Assembly (NCBI GenBank): GCA_019245275.1
Contig: JAFARW010000164.1
Span: 1 to 5,257 of the forward strand
Source: Vulcanimicrobiota bacterium
GTDB taxonomy: Bacteria; Vulcanimicrobiota; Vulcanimicrobiia; Vulcanimicrobiales; Vulcanimicrobiaceae
Direction: 5' to 3'
DNA length: 5,257 nt
Below the pieces are notes generated by a model, which saw only the letters and a list, made by a program, of their open reading frames with translations, did no database searches and had not been told where the DNA came from. Every line of letters begins with the position of its first letter. Positions within the stretch are counted from its first letter, which is position 1. Below, in pieces: positions 1 through 4,821 of this stretch. Position numbers and translations under genes: made by a program.

Positions 1-392
1 ACCAAACGCTCGAGCGCCGCCATCGTTTCGGTAATTGGAAAAGAACCGGGCCAATGCAACAAATAGAGATCCAGATAGTCGGTGCGAAGACGGCGCAGTG
101 AACGTTCGCACGCGGCGATCGTTTTCTGAAACGAAGCGTTCGACGGCAGCACTTTGGTCGTCAAAAAGATCGATGAACGGTCGATGCCTGTAATCGCGTC
201 GCCGACGATTTGCTCCACTCGCCCTGCGCCGTACATCTCAGCGGTGTCGATGTGCGTCATGCCGAGCTCGATGCCGCGGCGTAATGCGGCTTTCGCTTCA
301 CGCAGCCGCGCACCAGCCTCAGGAAATTCCCACGTGCCTTGGCCGATGCGCGCCACCTCGACGCCCGCGGCCCCGAACCGTCGAAGATCCAT
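1..392 (-). CDS. Aldo/keto reductase, YeaE-like (N-terminal part, cut by window edge)
   Basis: NADPH-dependent cytosolic oxidoreductase of the aldo/keto reductase superfamily, which reduces aldehydes and ketones. The first 130 residues are visible and the rest lies left of the window. The AKR catalytic tetrad can be placed as Asp49 and Tyr54 (DTAEMYG), Lys80 (TTKV) and His113 (LLHWPG). The N-terminal IGQGTW strand, the IDTAEMYG segment and the LRRLRTDYLDLYLLHWPG segment closely resemble E. coli YeaE, a methylglyoxal reductase, as I remember it. The substrate here is unknown. The ATG at 392 shares its A with the TGA of the epimerase gene upstream (TGATG). There is no convincing Shine-Dalgarno, so translation is probably coupled. 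It is the last visible gene of the minus-strand operon, and no terminator for that operon is in the window. Confidence 0.93.
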   Translation of the reverse strand, partial: MDLRRFGAAGVEVARIGQGTWEFPEAGARLREAKAALRRGIELGMTHIDTAEMYGAGRVEQIVGDAITGIDRSSIFLTTKVLPSNASFQKTIAACERSLRRLRTDYLDLYLLHWPGSFPITETMAALERL

Positions 393-901
393 CAAAGCGC
401 TTCGTCTTTGGCTGAAAGAATTGGCGTCCGGCCGTCCAGCGGCCAGCGTATTGCAACCTGCGGATCGCGCCAACTGATGCCGCCTTCTGAAGCCGGATCG
501 TAAGGCGCCGTCTGTTTGTAGACGACGATCGCCTCGTCACTCAACGTCAGGAAACCGTGCGCGAAACCGGCGGGAACAAATACCTGACGGTGGTTCTCCG
601 AGCTCAGTTCGACCGCAATCCACCGCCTGAACGTCGGCGCTCCCGCCCGGTTGTCGACAACGACATCGTAAACCCGGCCGTAAACAACGTAGACTAACTT
701 AGCCATTCGCGGATCGTAATGCATTCCGCGCAGCACATCTTTTCGCGAATACGAAACGTTGTCTTGAACGAAGGTCGCGTCGATACCGAGCGCGCGATAT
801 TTGTCTTGCGAAAACGCCTCTTGAAAGTAGCCGCGCGCATCCGCGAAAACATCGGGCTCGATTACCTTGACGTCCGGTAAATCGGTCTGTGTCAGTTTCA
901 T
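392..901 (-). CDS. rmlC: dTDP-4-dehydrorhamnose 3,5-epimerase family protein (RmlC-type cupin)
   Basis: Small cupin enzyme of 169 aa. RmlC epimerises C3 and C5 of dTDP-4-keto-6-deoxyglucose on the way to dTDP-L-rhamnose. Compared from memory with Salmonella RmlC (His63, Lys73, Tyr133, Asp170), the key residues are all present: His61 (RGMHYD), Lys68 (AKLV), Tyr128 (VVYKQT) and Asp166 (LSAKDEAL). Other family blocks are FVQDN at 44-48, VPAGFAHGF at 109-117 and ISWRDP at 142-147. The loop after RGMHYD is about three residues shorter than in Salmonella, and the family Gln after HY/HF is Asp63. The C-terminus is also shorter (169 against about 183 aa). A related nucleotide sugar is therefore possible. 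No rmlA, rmlB or rmlD lies in the window. The ATG at 901 shares one base with the TGA of the MoeB-like gene (TGATG), and there is no Shine-Dalgarno. Confidence 0.9.
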   Translation of the reverse strand: MKLTQTDLPDVKVIEPDVFADARGYFQEAFSQDKYRALGIDATFVQDNVSYSRKDVLRGMHYDPRMAKLVYVVYGRVYDVVVDNRAGAPTFRRWIAVELSSENHRQVFVPAGFAHGFLTLSDEAIVVYKQTAPYDPASEGGISWRDPQVAIRWPLDGRTPILSAKDEAL

Positions 902-1995
902 CAGAAAATCGCGAGTTGGGCGTCATGTGCAGCATAGGCGAGCAAGCCGCCTCGCAAATGGAGCAGCTTGCCAAAACCGGCGTCTTGCAAGGTACGGACG
1001 GCCCAGCGAGACTGCTGACCTAAGCGGCAGGCGACGATGTATGTCTGTGCGGTGTCAAGCTCGTGTATCCGCGCTTGCAACTGCGAAGATGGAATGTGTA
1101 CGGAATCCTCGATCGTTCCGAGTACGACCTCATGCGGCTCGCGCACGTCAAGCAACGTTGCTGTTGCCAGTGCGTCACGCAACGCGTCGGGTTCGATTTC
1201 AGGGACATCCGGCGGCGGTGGTTCTTCTAGATGGACGTTCACGACGTCGTCGATCGATCGCTGTGGGCCGCATACCGCACATTCCGTATCTCGTGTAAAG
1301 CGAACCTCGCGCGTCGATCCGCTCAAAGCTTCGATGAGGAGCAATCTGCCGGCGAGCGGATCGCCGATCCGCAAAATCGCCTTGAGCGCCTCATTCGCTT
1401 GAAACGCGCCGACAATTCCGGCCAAGACGCCGAGAACGCCGCCTTCGGCGCAGGTTGGGACCATTTCGAGCGGCGGCGGAGTCGGAAAGAGGCAGCGATA
1501 GCACGGGCCATCGTTGAGATTGAAAACCGTAACTTGTCCATCGAATCGAAAGAGCGAGCCGTAGATGTCCGGCTTCCCTTCAAGGACGCAAGCATCGTTG
1601 ATATGGTAGCGCGACAAAAAGCGATCGGTGCAATCGATCACCGCATCGTACGGTCGGACCAAATCGCGCGCGTTGCTCGCATCAAGGCGCACTGGGAAAG
1701 GATCGACCGCAACATGCGGATTCATCGCGCTTAAGCGCTCCGCTGCAACGGTTACCTTGCGGCGCCCGATGTCGGCTGTCGTGAAAAGCGTTTGCCGTTG
1801 CAGATTTGTTTCATCAACGACGTCGTCATCGACCACGCCGAGACGCCCGATGCCGGCCGCGGCTAAATACGATAAGACCGGAGAGCCGAGCCCGCCCGCA
1901 CCCACGCATAGCACGCGCGCCGAAAGCAGCCGGCGCTGGCCTTCGAGTCCGACTTCCGGAATCAAGAGATGGCGGCTGTAGCGCCGCGGCATCAT
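901..1995 (-). CDS. moeB: MoeB-type adenylyltransferase fused to C-terminal rhodanese domain
   Basis: Activates the C-terminal glycine of a MoaD/ThiS-type sulfur carrier as acyl-adenylate and, through its rhodanese domain, can pass persulfide sulfur to it. The layout matches MoeZ/MoeBR proteins and eukaryotic MOCS3/Uba4. Numbered from the ATG at 1995 (364 aa), it shows RRYSRH at 4-9, the nucleotide loop GAGGLGSP at 32-39, VVDDD at 54-58, NLQRQ at 64-68 and DCTD at 121-124. Zinc ligands are Cys165/Cys168 and Cys239/Cys242. The conserved Cys182 sits in TCAEGGVLG. The rhodanese domain spans about residues 265-364, with active Cys323 in CRLGQQS. All key residues are intact. Possible starts are ATG 2019, 1995 and 1992. 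The tandem ATGATGA at 1995-1992 overlaps the hydrolase stop and matches the other junctions, so 1995 or 1992 is preferred; 2019 would add eight residues (MVERAPPP). moaD and moaE upstream make MoaD the likely partner. Confidence 0.95.
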   Translation of the reverse strand: MMPRRYSRHLLIPEVGLEGQRRLLSARVLCVGAGGLGSPVLSYLAAAGIGRLGVVDDDVVDETNLQRQTLFTTADIGRRKVTVAAERLSAMNPHVAVDPFPVRLDASNARDLVRPYDAVIDCTDRFLSRYHINDACVLEGKPDIYGSLFRFDGQVTVFNLNDGPCYRCLFPTPPPLEMVPTCAEGGVLGVLAGIVGAFQANEALKAILRIGDPLAGRLLLIEALSGSTREVRFTRDTECAVCGPQRSIDDVVNVHLEEPPPPDVPEIEPDALRDALATATLLDVREPHEVVLGTIEDSVHIPSSQLQARIHELDTAQTYIVACRLGQQSRWAVRTLQDAGFGKLLHLRGGLLAYAAHDAQLAIF

Positions 1996-2708
1996 CGGGG
2001 GTGGCGCTCGTTCAACCATTGCAAAACAGGTGCGCGCGATGCGTCACCAGCGGTCGTGTGGTCACTTTGGATCGTAAGAAGCGTCTTGGGTTCAGGCGCA
2101 TGTTCGAACAGTTCGCGAACGCTCGCCGGACTCACCATCATGTCACGGTCGGCGGCGATATAGAGGGCTGGACGGCCGGCCAGTTTCGGAAGATCTTCGT
2201 CGAGTGCCGCATCGAGATGCTCGCTCAACTGCGGCAAGGTAAGTCCGTCCACGTAGGAATCGCGAAAATCGGTTGCGCCAATCGAACGCAAGGCGGCGAG
2301 CGCCGATGGACGTCCATAGCCGGTTGCAATCGCGATCGCTCCGCTAACTTGCGAGTCGCGCGCAGCAGTGCGCAAGGCCGTCATCGCACCCATGCTGTGT
2401 CCCAGCGCGTAGATCGGCCCGTTCCCTTGCTGACGCGCATGGTCAATCACGGATTGCATGCTGGCAATCAGATCCTCATCGGACCGAAGACGGCCGCCGC
2501 TTGCACCGAGCTTGTGGCCCGGAAAATCGAGACTGTAGATTTGAAAGCCGTGGCCGGCTAAGAAGCCGCAGAGAAAATCGAGATTGTGCTTGGAGCTGGA
2601 GTAGCCGTGTCCGGCGACGACACAAACGTTTCGCGGACGCCGGGCTTCATAAACGAGAACCGCAAGATCCGCCGCCGGCGAGAGTACTCGAATCAGGTCA
2701 ACTTTCAG
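1992..2708 (-). CDS. Alpha/beta hydrolase with probable CTG start
   Basis: Serine hydrolase of the alpha/beta fold, 238 aa if started at CTG 2708. The triad is Ser105 in the nucleophile elbow GHSMGA, Asp189 (AADRDMMVSP) and His217 (SDHTTAG). The loop AGHGYSSSKHN at 32-42 is the oxyanion-hole HG motif, and DFPGHKLGASGG follows at 61-72. No signal peptide is seen, so it is probably cytosolic. The first in-frame ATG (2459) would delete the first three strands and the HG loop, so it cannot be the true start. No in-frame ATG, GTG or TTG lies between the end of moaE and 2459. CTG 2708 has GGAG seven bases upstream and overlaps the moaE stop as CTGA, so it is the best start. The substrate is unknown. 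A thioesterase, lipase or esterase role cannot be separated by sequence. Its place between moaE and the MoeB-like gene is unusual. Confidence 0.88.
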   Translation of the reverse strand: MKVDLIRVLSPAADLAVLVYEARRPRNVCVVAGHGYSSSKHNLDFLCGFLAGHGFQIYSLDFPGHKLGASGGRLRSDEDLIASMQSVIDHARQQGNGPIYALGHSMGAMTALRTAARDSQVSGAIAIATGYGRPSALAALRSIGATDFRDSYVDGLTLPQLSEHLDAALDEDLPKLAGRPALYIAADRDMMVSPASVRELFEHAPEPKTLLTIQSDHTTAGDASRAPVLQWLNERHPR

Positions 2709-3136
2709 AAGCCGGCTCCGGCTGTAACCACCTCGAGCCAGGATGCGGATCCGTCCGAATAGCGCTCCTGTTTCCAGATCGCTGCGCGCCTTTTGATCTG
2801 CTCGATCGCGTAGGCGCAGGCTTCAAAGGCGTCGGTGCGGTGTTGCGAGCCGACGGCAACCGCGACGCTCGTCTCGCCCACCGGCACCGTTCCGATCCGA
2901 TGCTGCATTGCAACTGTACACGGTCCCCATCGCGCGCGGACTTCTTCAGCGATGCGTTCCATCTCTGAGGCCGCGAGTTCGGAGTAGGCTTCATAGTGCA
3001 ATTCGCGCACCGCTTTGCCGCGCTCACCGGCGCTGCGAACGATGCCTTCAAAGAGAACGACCGCGCCGAAACCTTCCGAACGGGCGGCTTTCGCGATCGC
3101 GCCGCTGTCAATCGGGTCAGCGCTTAAGCGGATCAT
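2705..3136 (-). CDS. moaE: Molybdopterin synthase catalytic subunit MoaE
   Basis: Large subunit of molybdopterin synthase. With thiocarboxylated MoaD it inserts two sulfurs into cyclic pyranopterin monophosphate to form the molybdopterin dithiolene. The protein has 143 aa, a normal length (E. coli about 150). Family residues are Arg34 in FEGIVR, YEAY at 48-51, His79-Arg80 in the HRIGTVPVGE block, His99-Arg100 (SQHRTDAF), and the paired active-site lysines Lys115 and Lys122 in QIKRRAAIWKQE. These match E. coli Lys119 and Lys126 with the same spacing of seven. The ATG at 3136 shares one base with the moaD stop (TGATG) and is preferred over a TTG one codon earlier. Direct coupling to moaD fits the 1:1 subunit ratio of the complex. 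The stop overlaps the putative CTG start of the hydrolase gene. Confidence 0.96.
   Translation of the reverse strand: MIRLSADPIDSGAIAKAARSEGFGAVVLFEGIVRSAGERGKAVRELHYEAYSELAASEMERIAEEVRARWGPCTVAMQHRIGTVPVGETSVAVAVGSQHRTDAFEACAYAIEQIKRRAAIWKQERYSDGSASWLEVVTAGAGF
2716..2719 (-). promoter_or_regulatory. Ribosome binding site supporting the CTG start of the hydrolase
   Basis: GGAG lies within the last codons of moaE (Gly-Ala), followed by seven bases and then CTG at 2708-2706. It is one of the few good Shine-Dalgarno matches in the operon, and it decides the start of a gene that has no ATG in a usable place. Confidence 0.5.
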
Positions 3137-3381
3137 CAACCGCCGCTGCTCGGTGGCAAGAGCGCGACTTCGTCGCCGTCCTTGAGCTTGACGCTCGGTT
3201 CTACGATCGAGCCATTGAGCGCGAACCGCACCGAGCTGCTCAGCGAGGATAGTGTAGGGGTACGTTCCGCGATTGCGCTCCAGACGGTTTCGACCGTTGC
3301 ACCTTGCGGGACGTCCAGCGCTTGCGAATCGCTGCCGATCAGCTCGCGAATTCGTGCAAAGCTTCGCACGCGAACGTTCAC
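3136..3381 (-). CDS. moaD: Molybdopterin synthase sulfur carrier subunit MoaD
   Basis: Ubiquitin-fold sulfur carrier of 81 aa. Its C-terminal Gly80-Gly81 tail is adenylated by the MoeB-like protein and converted to a thiocarboxylate that feeds MoaE. The beta-grasp signature FALNGSIVEPSVKLKDGDEV (residues 53-72) and the tail LLPPSSGG are clear, and Gly-Gly sits exactly before the stop, as function requires. The start is GTG at 3381, overlapping the TGA of the HAD gene by four bases (GTGA). Starting there gives the expected first strand, VRVRSFARIREL. All three partners for sulfur transfer (MoaD, MoaE, MoeB-rhodanese) are encoded in this operon. A ThiS-like or other carrier role is unlikely because moaE follows directly. 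Confidence 0.96.
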   Translation of the reverse strand: MNVRVRSFARIRELIGSDSQALDVPQGATVETVWSAIAERTPTLSSLSSSVRFALNGSIVEPSVKLKDGDEVALLPPSSGG

Positions 3382-4190
3382 GCCGACTTCTTCTCCCCGC
3401 GCGGCGGTTTTAGCGCAAGCCGCTCGATCGCTTCCGCTACGCCATCTTCATCATTGCGCGCCGTCACGTAACGAACAGATTCGCGAACTTCCGGCGGTGC
3501 ATTGCCCATCGCCACTCCGATCCCGGCCCAACGCAGCATCGGCAGGTCGTTACGCGAGTCGCCGACGGCCATCACGCGTTCAGCCGGAATCTGGAAATCA
3601 GCGCAAAGCCGCAGGAGCGCTTCGCGCTTGCCGGCCTCATTACTCGTGATCGCACACTCGGGAAAGTTTTCCCACGCTTCGTGCCTGAAGCGGAGTGGCC
3701 AATCGCTGAATTGTCGCACGGTGAGATCGATCGAATGGTCGCCGAAGAAACGGATCAGCGTCGGCGCGACGTGCAGCACATCGGAGAAACTTTTGACGCT
3801 CTGCCAGCTCGGGCTAACGACATCTTCATGGAGCATTCGGTCCCCTTCGAGCCAGTAAAACGATTCCTCAACGTAGATCGCGAGCGAGAGTGCGTTTTGC
3901 TCGCCGAATTCAATGATCGGCTTCGCATATTGCAAGGGCACCGGGATGTGGCCGAGCGTCCGGTTCGCGGTGAAGTCTTTCGTTAGTGCGCCATGACAGC
4001 AGATGATCGGTAGATTGAGTCCAAGCTCGCGCGCGATGCGGATCGGCGTTGCGACGCCACGCCCCGTCACGAGAACGATTCGGATGCCGTTCTCCAGAGC
4101 GGCGCGGATCACACGACGGTTGCGTGCGCTGATTTCGCCGCTCGAGTCAAGCAGCGTGCCGTCAAGGTCGAGCGCAATCAGATCTATCAT
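3378..4190 (-). CDS. Cof-type HAD-superfamily phosphatase (HAD subfamily IIB)
   Basis: Mg-dependent phosphohydrolase of 270 aa with all four HAD motifs. Motif I is DLDGT (nucleophile Asp8, acid/base Asp10), motif II is VTGRG with Thr42, motif III is Lys188 (NEAGKREALL), and motif IV is GDSRNDLPML (Asp211, Asn214, Asp215). The long insert between motifs II and III, about residues 70-180, is the C2-type cap found in Cof/YidA-like sugar-phosphate phosphatases. The ending GIGVAMGNAPPEVRESVRYVT at about 223-243 is also typical of Cof proteins. The exact substrate cannot be read from sequence. It is the first gene of the minus-strand operon and overlaps moaD by four bases. The ATG at 4190 follows an AT-rich stretch with only a poor Shine-Dalgarno (GGAC about 14 bases upstream). 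A link to molybdopterin synthesis is not known; it may only share the transcript. Confidence 0.93.
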   Translation of the reverse strand: MIDLIALDLDGTLLDSSGEISARNRRVIRAALENGIRIVLVTGRGVATPIRIARELGLNLPIICCHGALTKDFTANRTLGHIPVPLQYAKPIIEFGEQNALSLAIYVEESFYWLEGDRMLHEDVVSPSWQSVKSFSDVLHVAPTLIRFFGDHSIDLTVRQFSDWPLRFRHEAWENFPECAITSNEAGKREALLRLCADFQIPAERVMAVGDSRNDLPMLRWAGIGVAMGNAPPEVRESVRYVTARNDEDGVAEAIERLALKPPRGEKKSA

Positions 4191-4195
4191 TTAGA

Positions 4196-4225
4196 TTTAC
4201 AGGTCCGTGGGTAGCGTGGGCGCAA
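4196..4225 (-). promoter_or_regulatory. Tentative promoter of the minus-strand operon
   Basis: In the divergent gap, the minus strand carries TTGCGC (4225-4220) and TGTAAA (4201-4196) with 18 bases between them. These match the bacterial -35 and -10 consensus at three and four of six positions. Transcription would begin about at the HAD start codon, giving a leaderless or nearly leaderless message, which would agree with the lack of a Shine-Dalgarno there. The match is weak and could be chance. Confidence 0.22.
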
Positions 4226-4258
4226 CATTTATTGGCGGTCAGCCGTTGTCTTTCATGT

Positions 4259-4263
4259 GAGGG
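4259..4263 (+). promoter_or_regulatory. Ribosome binding site of the secreted-protein gene
   Basis: GAGGG is followed by eight bases and then GTG at 4272. This good Shine-Dalgarno selects 4272 over the in-frame GTG at 4257, which the GAGGG would overlap. Confidence 0.6.
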
Positions 4264-4271
4264 CTGCTTTC

Positions 4272-4667
4272 GTGACTACAAAAACCGCCGGCATAACTTT
4301 GCTCTTGTGGCTCAGCGCGCTCGTTCCCGCTGCCGCACAGCCGCAGAGCCACTGCTCGCGAGAAACGCTCAATGTTACCGGCTTGCCCGTGACTGTCAGC
4401 TACTGCGTCCTTTCAGCGACGCGCAGCGCCGACGGCCGCGACACGATCGCGAACGTACAGGAGACCTACAGTTCGCCGCGCGGATCATTCGGCCAAACCG
4501 CACCGCTCTCGTTCTTGACCGGCGATGACCCCTCGCGCGTGATCGAGGACGTCTCGCTCGCGCGCCTTGGAATGGCAGGCACACTGCATCTGACGCTGAT
4601 CATGCGTGCGCAGCGTGTGGTCGTCGAAGCGGCCATCCTGACGCCTGGAGCAATCGTCGTCAAATAA
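4272..4667 (+). CDS. Small predicted secreted protein, function unknown
   Basis: Protein of 131 aa that I do not recognise. Residues 1-22 form a clear Sec signal peptide: Lys4, a hydrophobic core GITLLLWLSALVP at 7-19, and an Ala-rich end giving likely cleavage after Ala22 (PAAA|Q). No lipobox Cys is present, so it should be released to the periplasm or outside rather than lipidated. The mature part is about 109 aa with only two cysteines, Cys28 and Cys45, near its N-terminus, which could form one disulfide. The C-terminal third (LHLTLIMRAQRVVVEAAILTPGAIVVK) looks like alternating beta strands. The GTG start at 4272 is chosen because GAGGG lies eight bases upstream; GTG 4257 would add five residues before the signal peptide. 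The gene is divergent from the operon and followed by a hairpin element. It seems to be a single-gene unit. Confidence 0.75.
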   Translation: MTTKTAGITLLLWLSALVPAAAQPQSHCSRETLNVTGLPVTVSYCVLSATRSADGRDTIANVQETYSSPRGSFGQTAPLSFLTGDDPSRVIEDVSLARLGMAGTLHLTLIMRAQRVVVEAAILTPGAIVVK

Positions 4668-4675
4668 CACTGTCA

Positions 4676-4730
4676 CCCGGAGCACGCCTGTGCTGAGCGA
4701 TGTCGAAGCATCGAAGCGTGCAACTCCGGG
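4676..4730. repeat. Nested inverted-repeat (cruciform-like) intergenic element
   Basis: Outer arms CCCGGAG (4676-4682) and CTCCGGG (4724-4730) are perfectly complementary. Inside are two more perfect hairpins: GCAC-gcct-GTGC (4682-4693) and CGATG-tcgaag-CATCG (4698-4713). Alternatively GCACG (4682-4686) can pair with CGTGC (4717-4721) to lengthen the outer stem. It starts nine bases after the stop of the secreted-protein gene. No T-run follows the outer stem, so a classic intrinsic terminator is not supported. It resembles dispersed intergenic palindromes of the REP/MITE kind, but no second copy is in this window. Confidence 0.55.
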
Positions 4731-4741
4731 CGCAGAGTGGG

Positions 4742-4747
4742 TATTGT
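4742..4747 (+). promoter_or_regulatory. Candidate -10 box for a leaderless short ORF
   Basis: TATTGT matches four of six bases of TATAAT, and the ATG at 4753 follows after five bases, the normal distance for a transcription start. The message would then begin at the A of the start codon. The -35 region is poor (GTGCAA at 4718-4723, spacer 18). An alternative pair, TTGTAG at 4744-4749 and TATATC at 4768-4773 (spacer 18), would put the transcription start inside the short ORF and bypass it. Confidence 0.25.
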
Positions 4748-4752
4748 AGAGC

Positions 4753-4821
4753 ATGATGCGCCGCCGCTATATCGCATTCAACTCATCGAAGATACCCGAA
4801 GGCTGTTGTAGCTGTAAGTAA
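4753..4821 (+). CDS. 22-codon ORF with Cys-rich end, possible leader peptide
   Basis: Short frame of 22 codons starting ATG ATG. It begins MMRRRYIAFN and ends SSKIPEGCCSCK. The third to fifth residues are Arg, and three of the last five sense codons are Cys (TGT TGT AGC TGT AAG, then TAA). Its stop overlaps the next start as TAATG (4819-4823), the same one-base overlap style as the genuine gene junctions on the other strand. A stop in frame at 4747-4749 fixes the start to 4753 or 4756. The downstream gene lacks its own Shine-Dalgarno, so coupling through this frame is plausible. It could be a cysteine-sensing leader peptide, as known for leaderless Cys-codon-rich upstream ORFs in mycobacteria, or a small peptide product, or chance: frames this short arise often. 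The start has only GAG four bases before the second ATG. Confidence 0.42.
   Translation: MMRRRYIAFNSSKIPEGCCSCK

Noticed and set aside
1231..1734. Plus-strand frame of 167 codons
   Set aside because: Antisense to the well-supported MoeB-rhodanese gene and low-complexity basic composition. A GC-driven shadow.
901..2019. MoeB-like gene started at ATG 2019
   Set aside because: Possible, but it adds a Pro-rich octapeptide not expected in the family, overlaps the hydrolase by 28 bases and lacks a Shine-Dalgarno. The ATGATGA overlap fits the other junctions better.
1992..2459. Hydrolase started at the first ATG (155 aa)
   Set aside because: The upstream in-frame sequence encodes the first strands and the HG oxyanion loop of the same fold without a break, so this start would give a non-functional truncation.
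1806..2561. Plus-strand frame of 251 codons
   Set aside because: It lies antisense to the hydrolase and MoeB-like genes, is Arg/Ala-rich with no domain signature, and spans the junction of two certain genes.
2698..3111. Second minus-strand frame of 137 codons inside moaE
   Set aside because: Same strand but out of frame with the unmistakable MoaE sequence. Arg/Ser-rich with no family motif.
4676..4740. Intrinsic terminator after the secreted-protein gene
   Set aside because: The hairpin is present but no T-run follows the outer stem (the next bases are CGCAGAG). It is kept as a repeat element instead.
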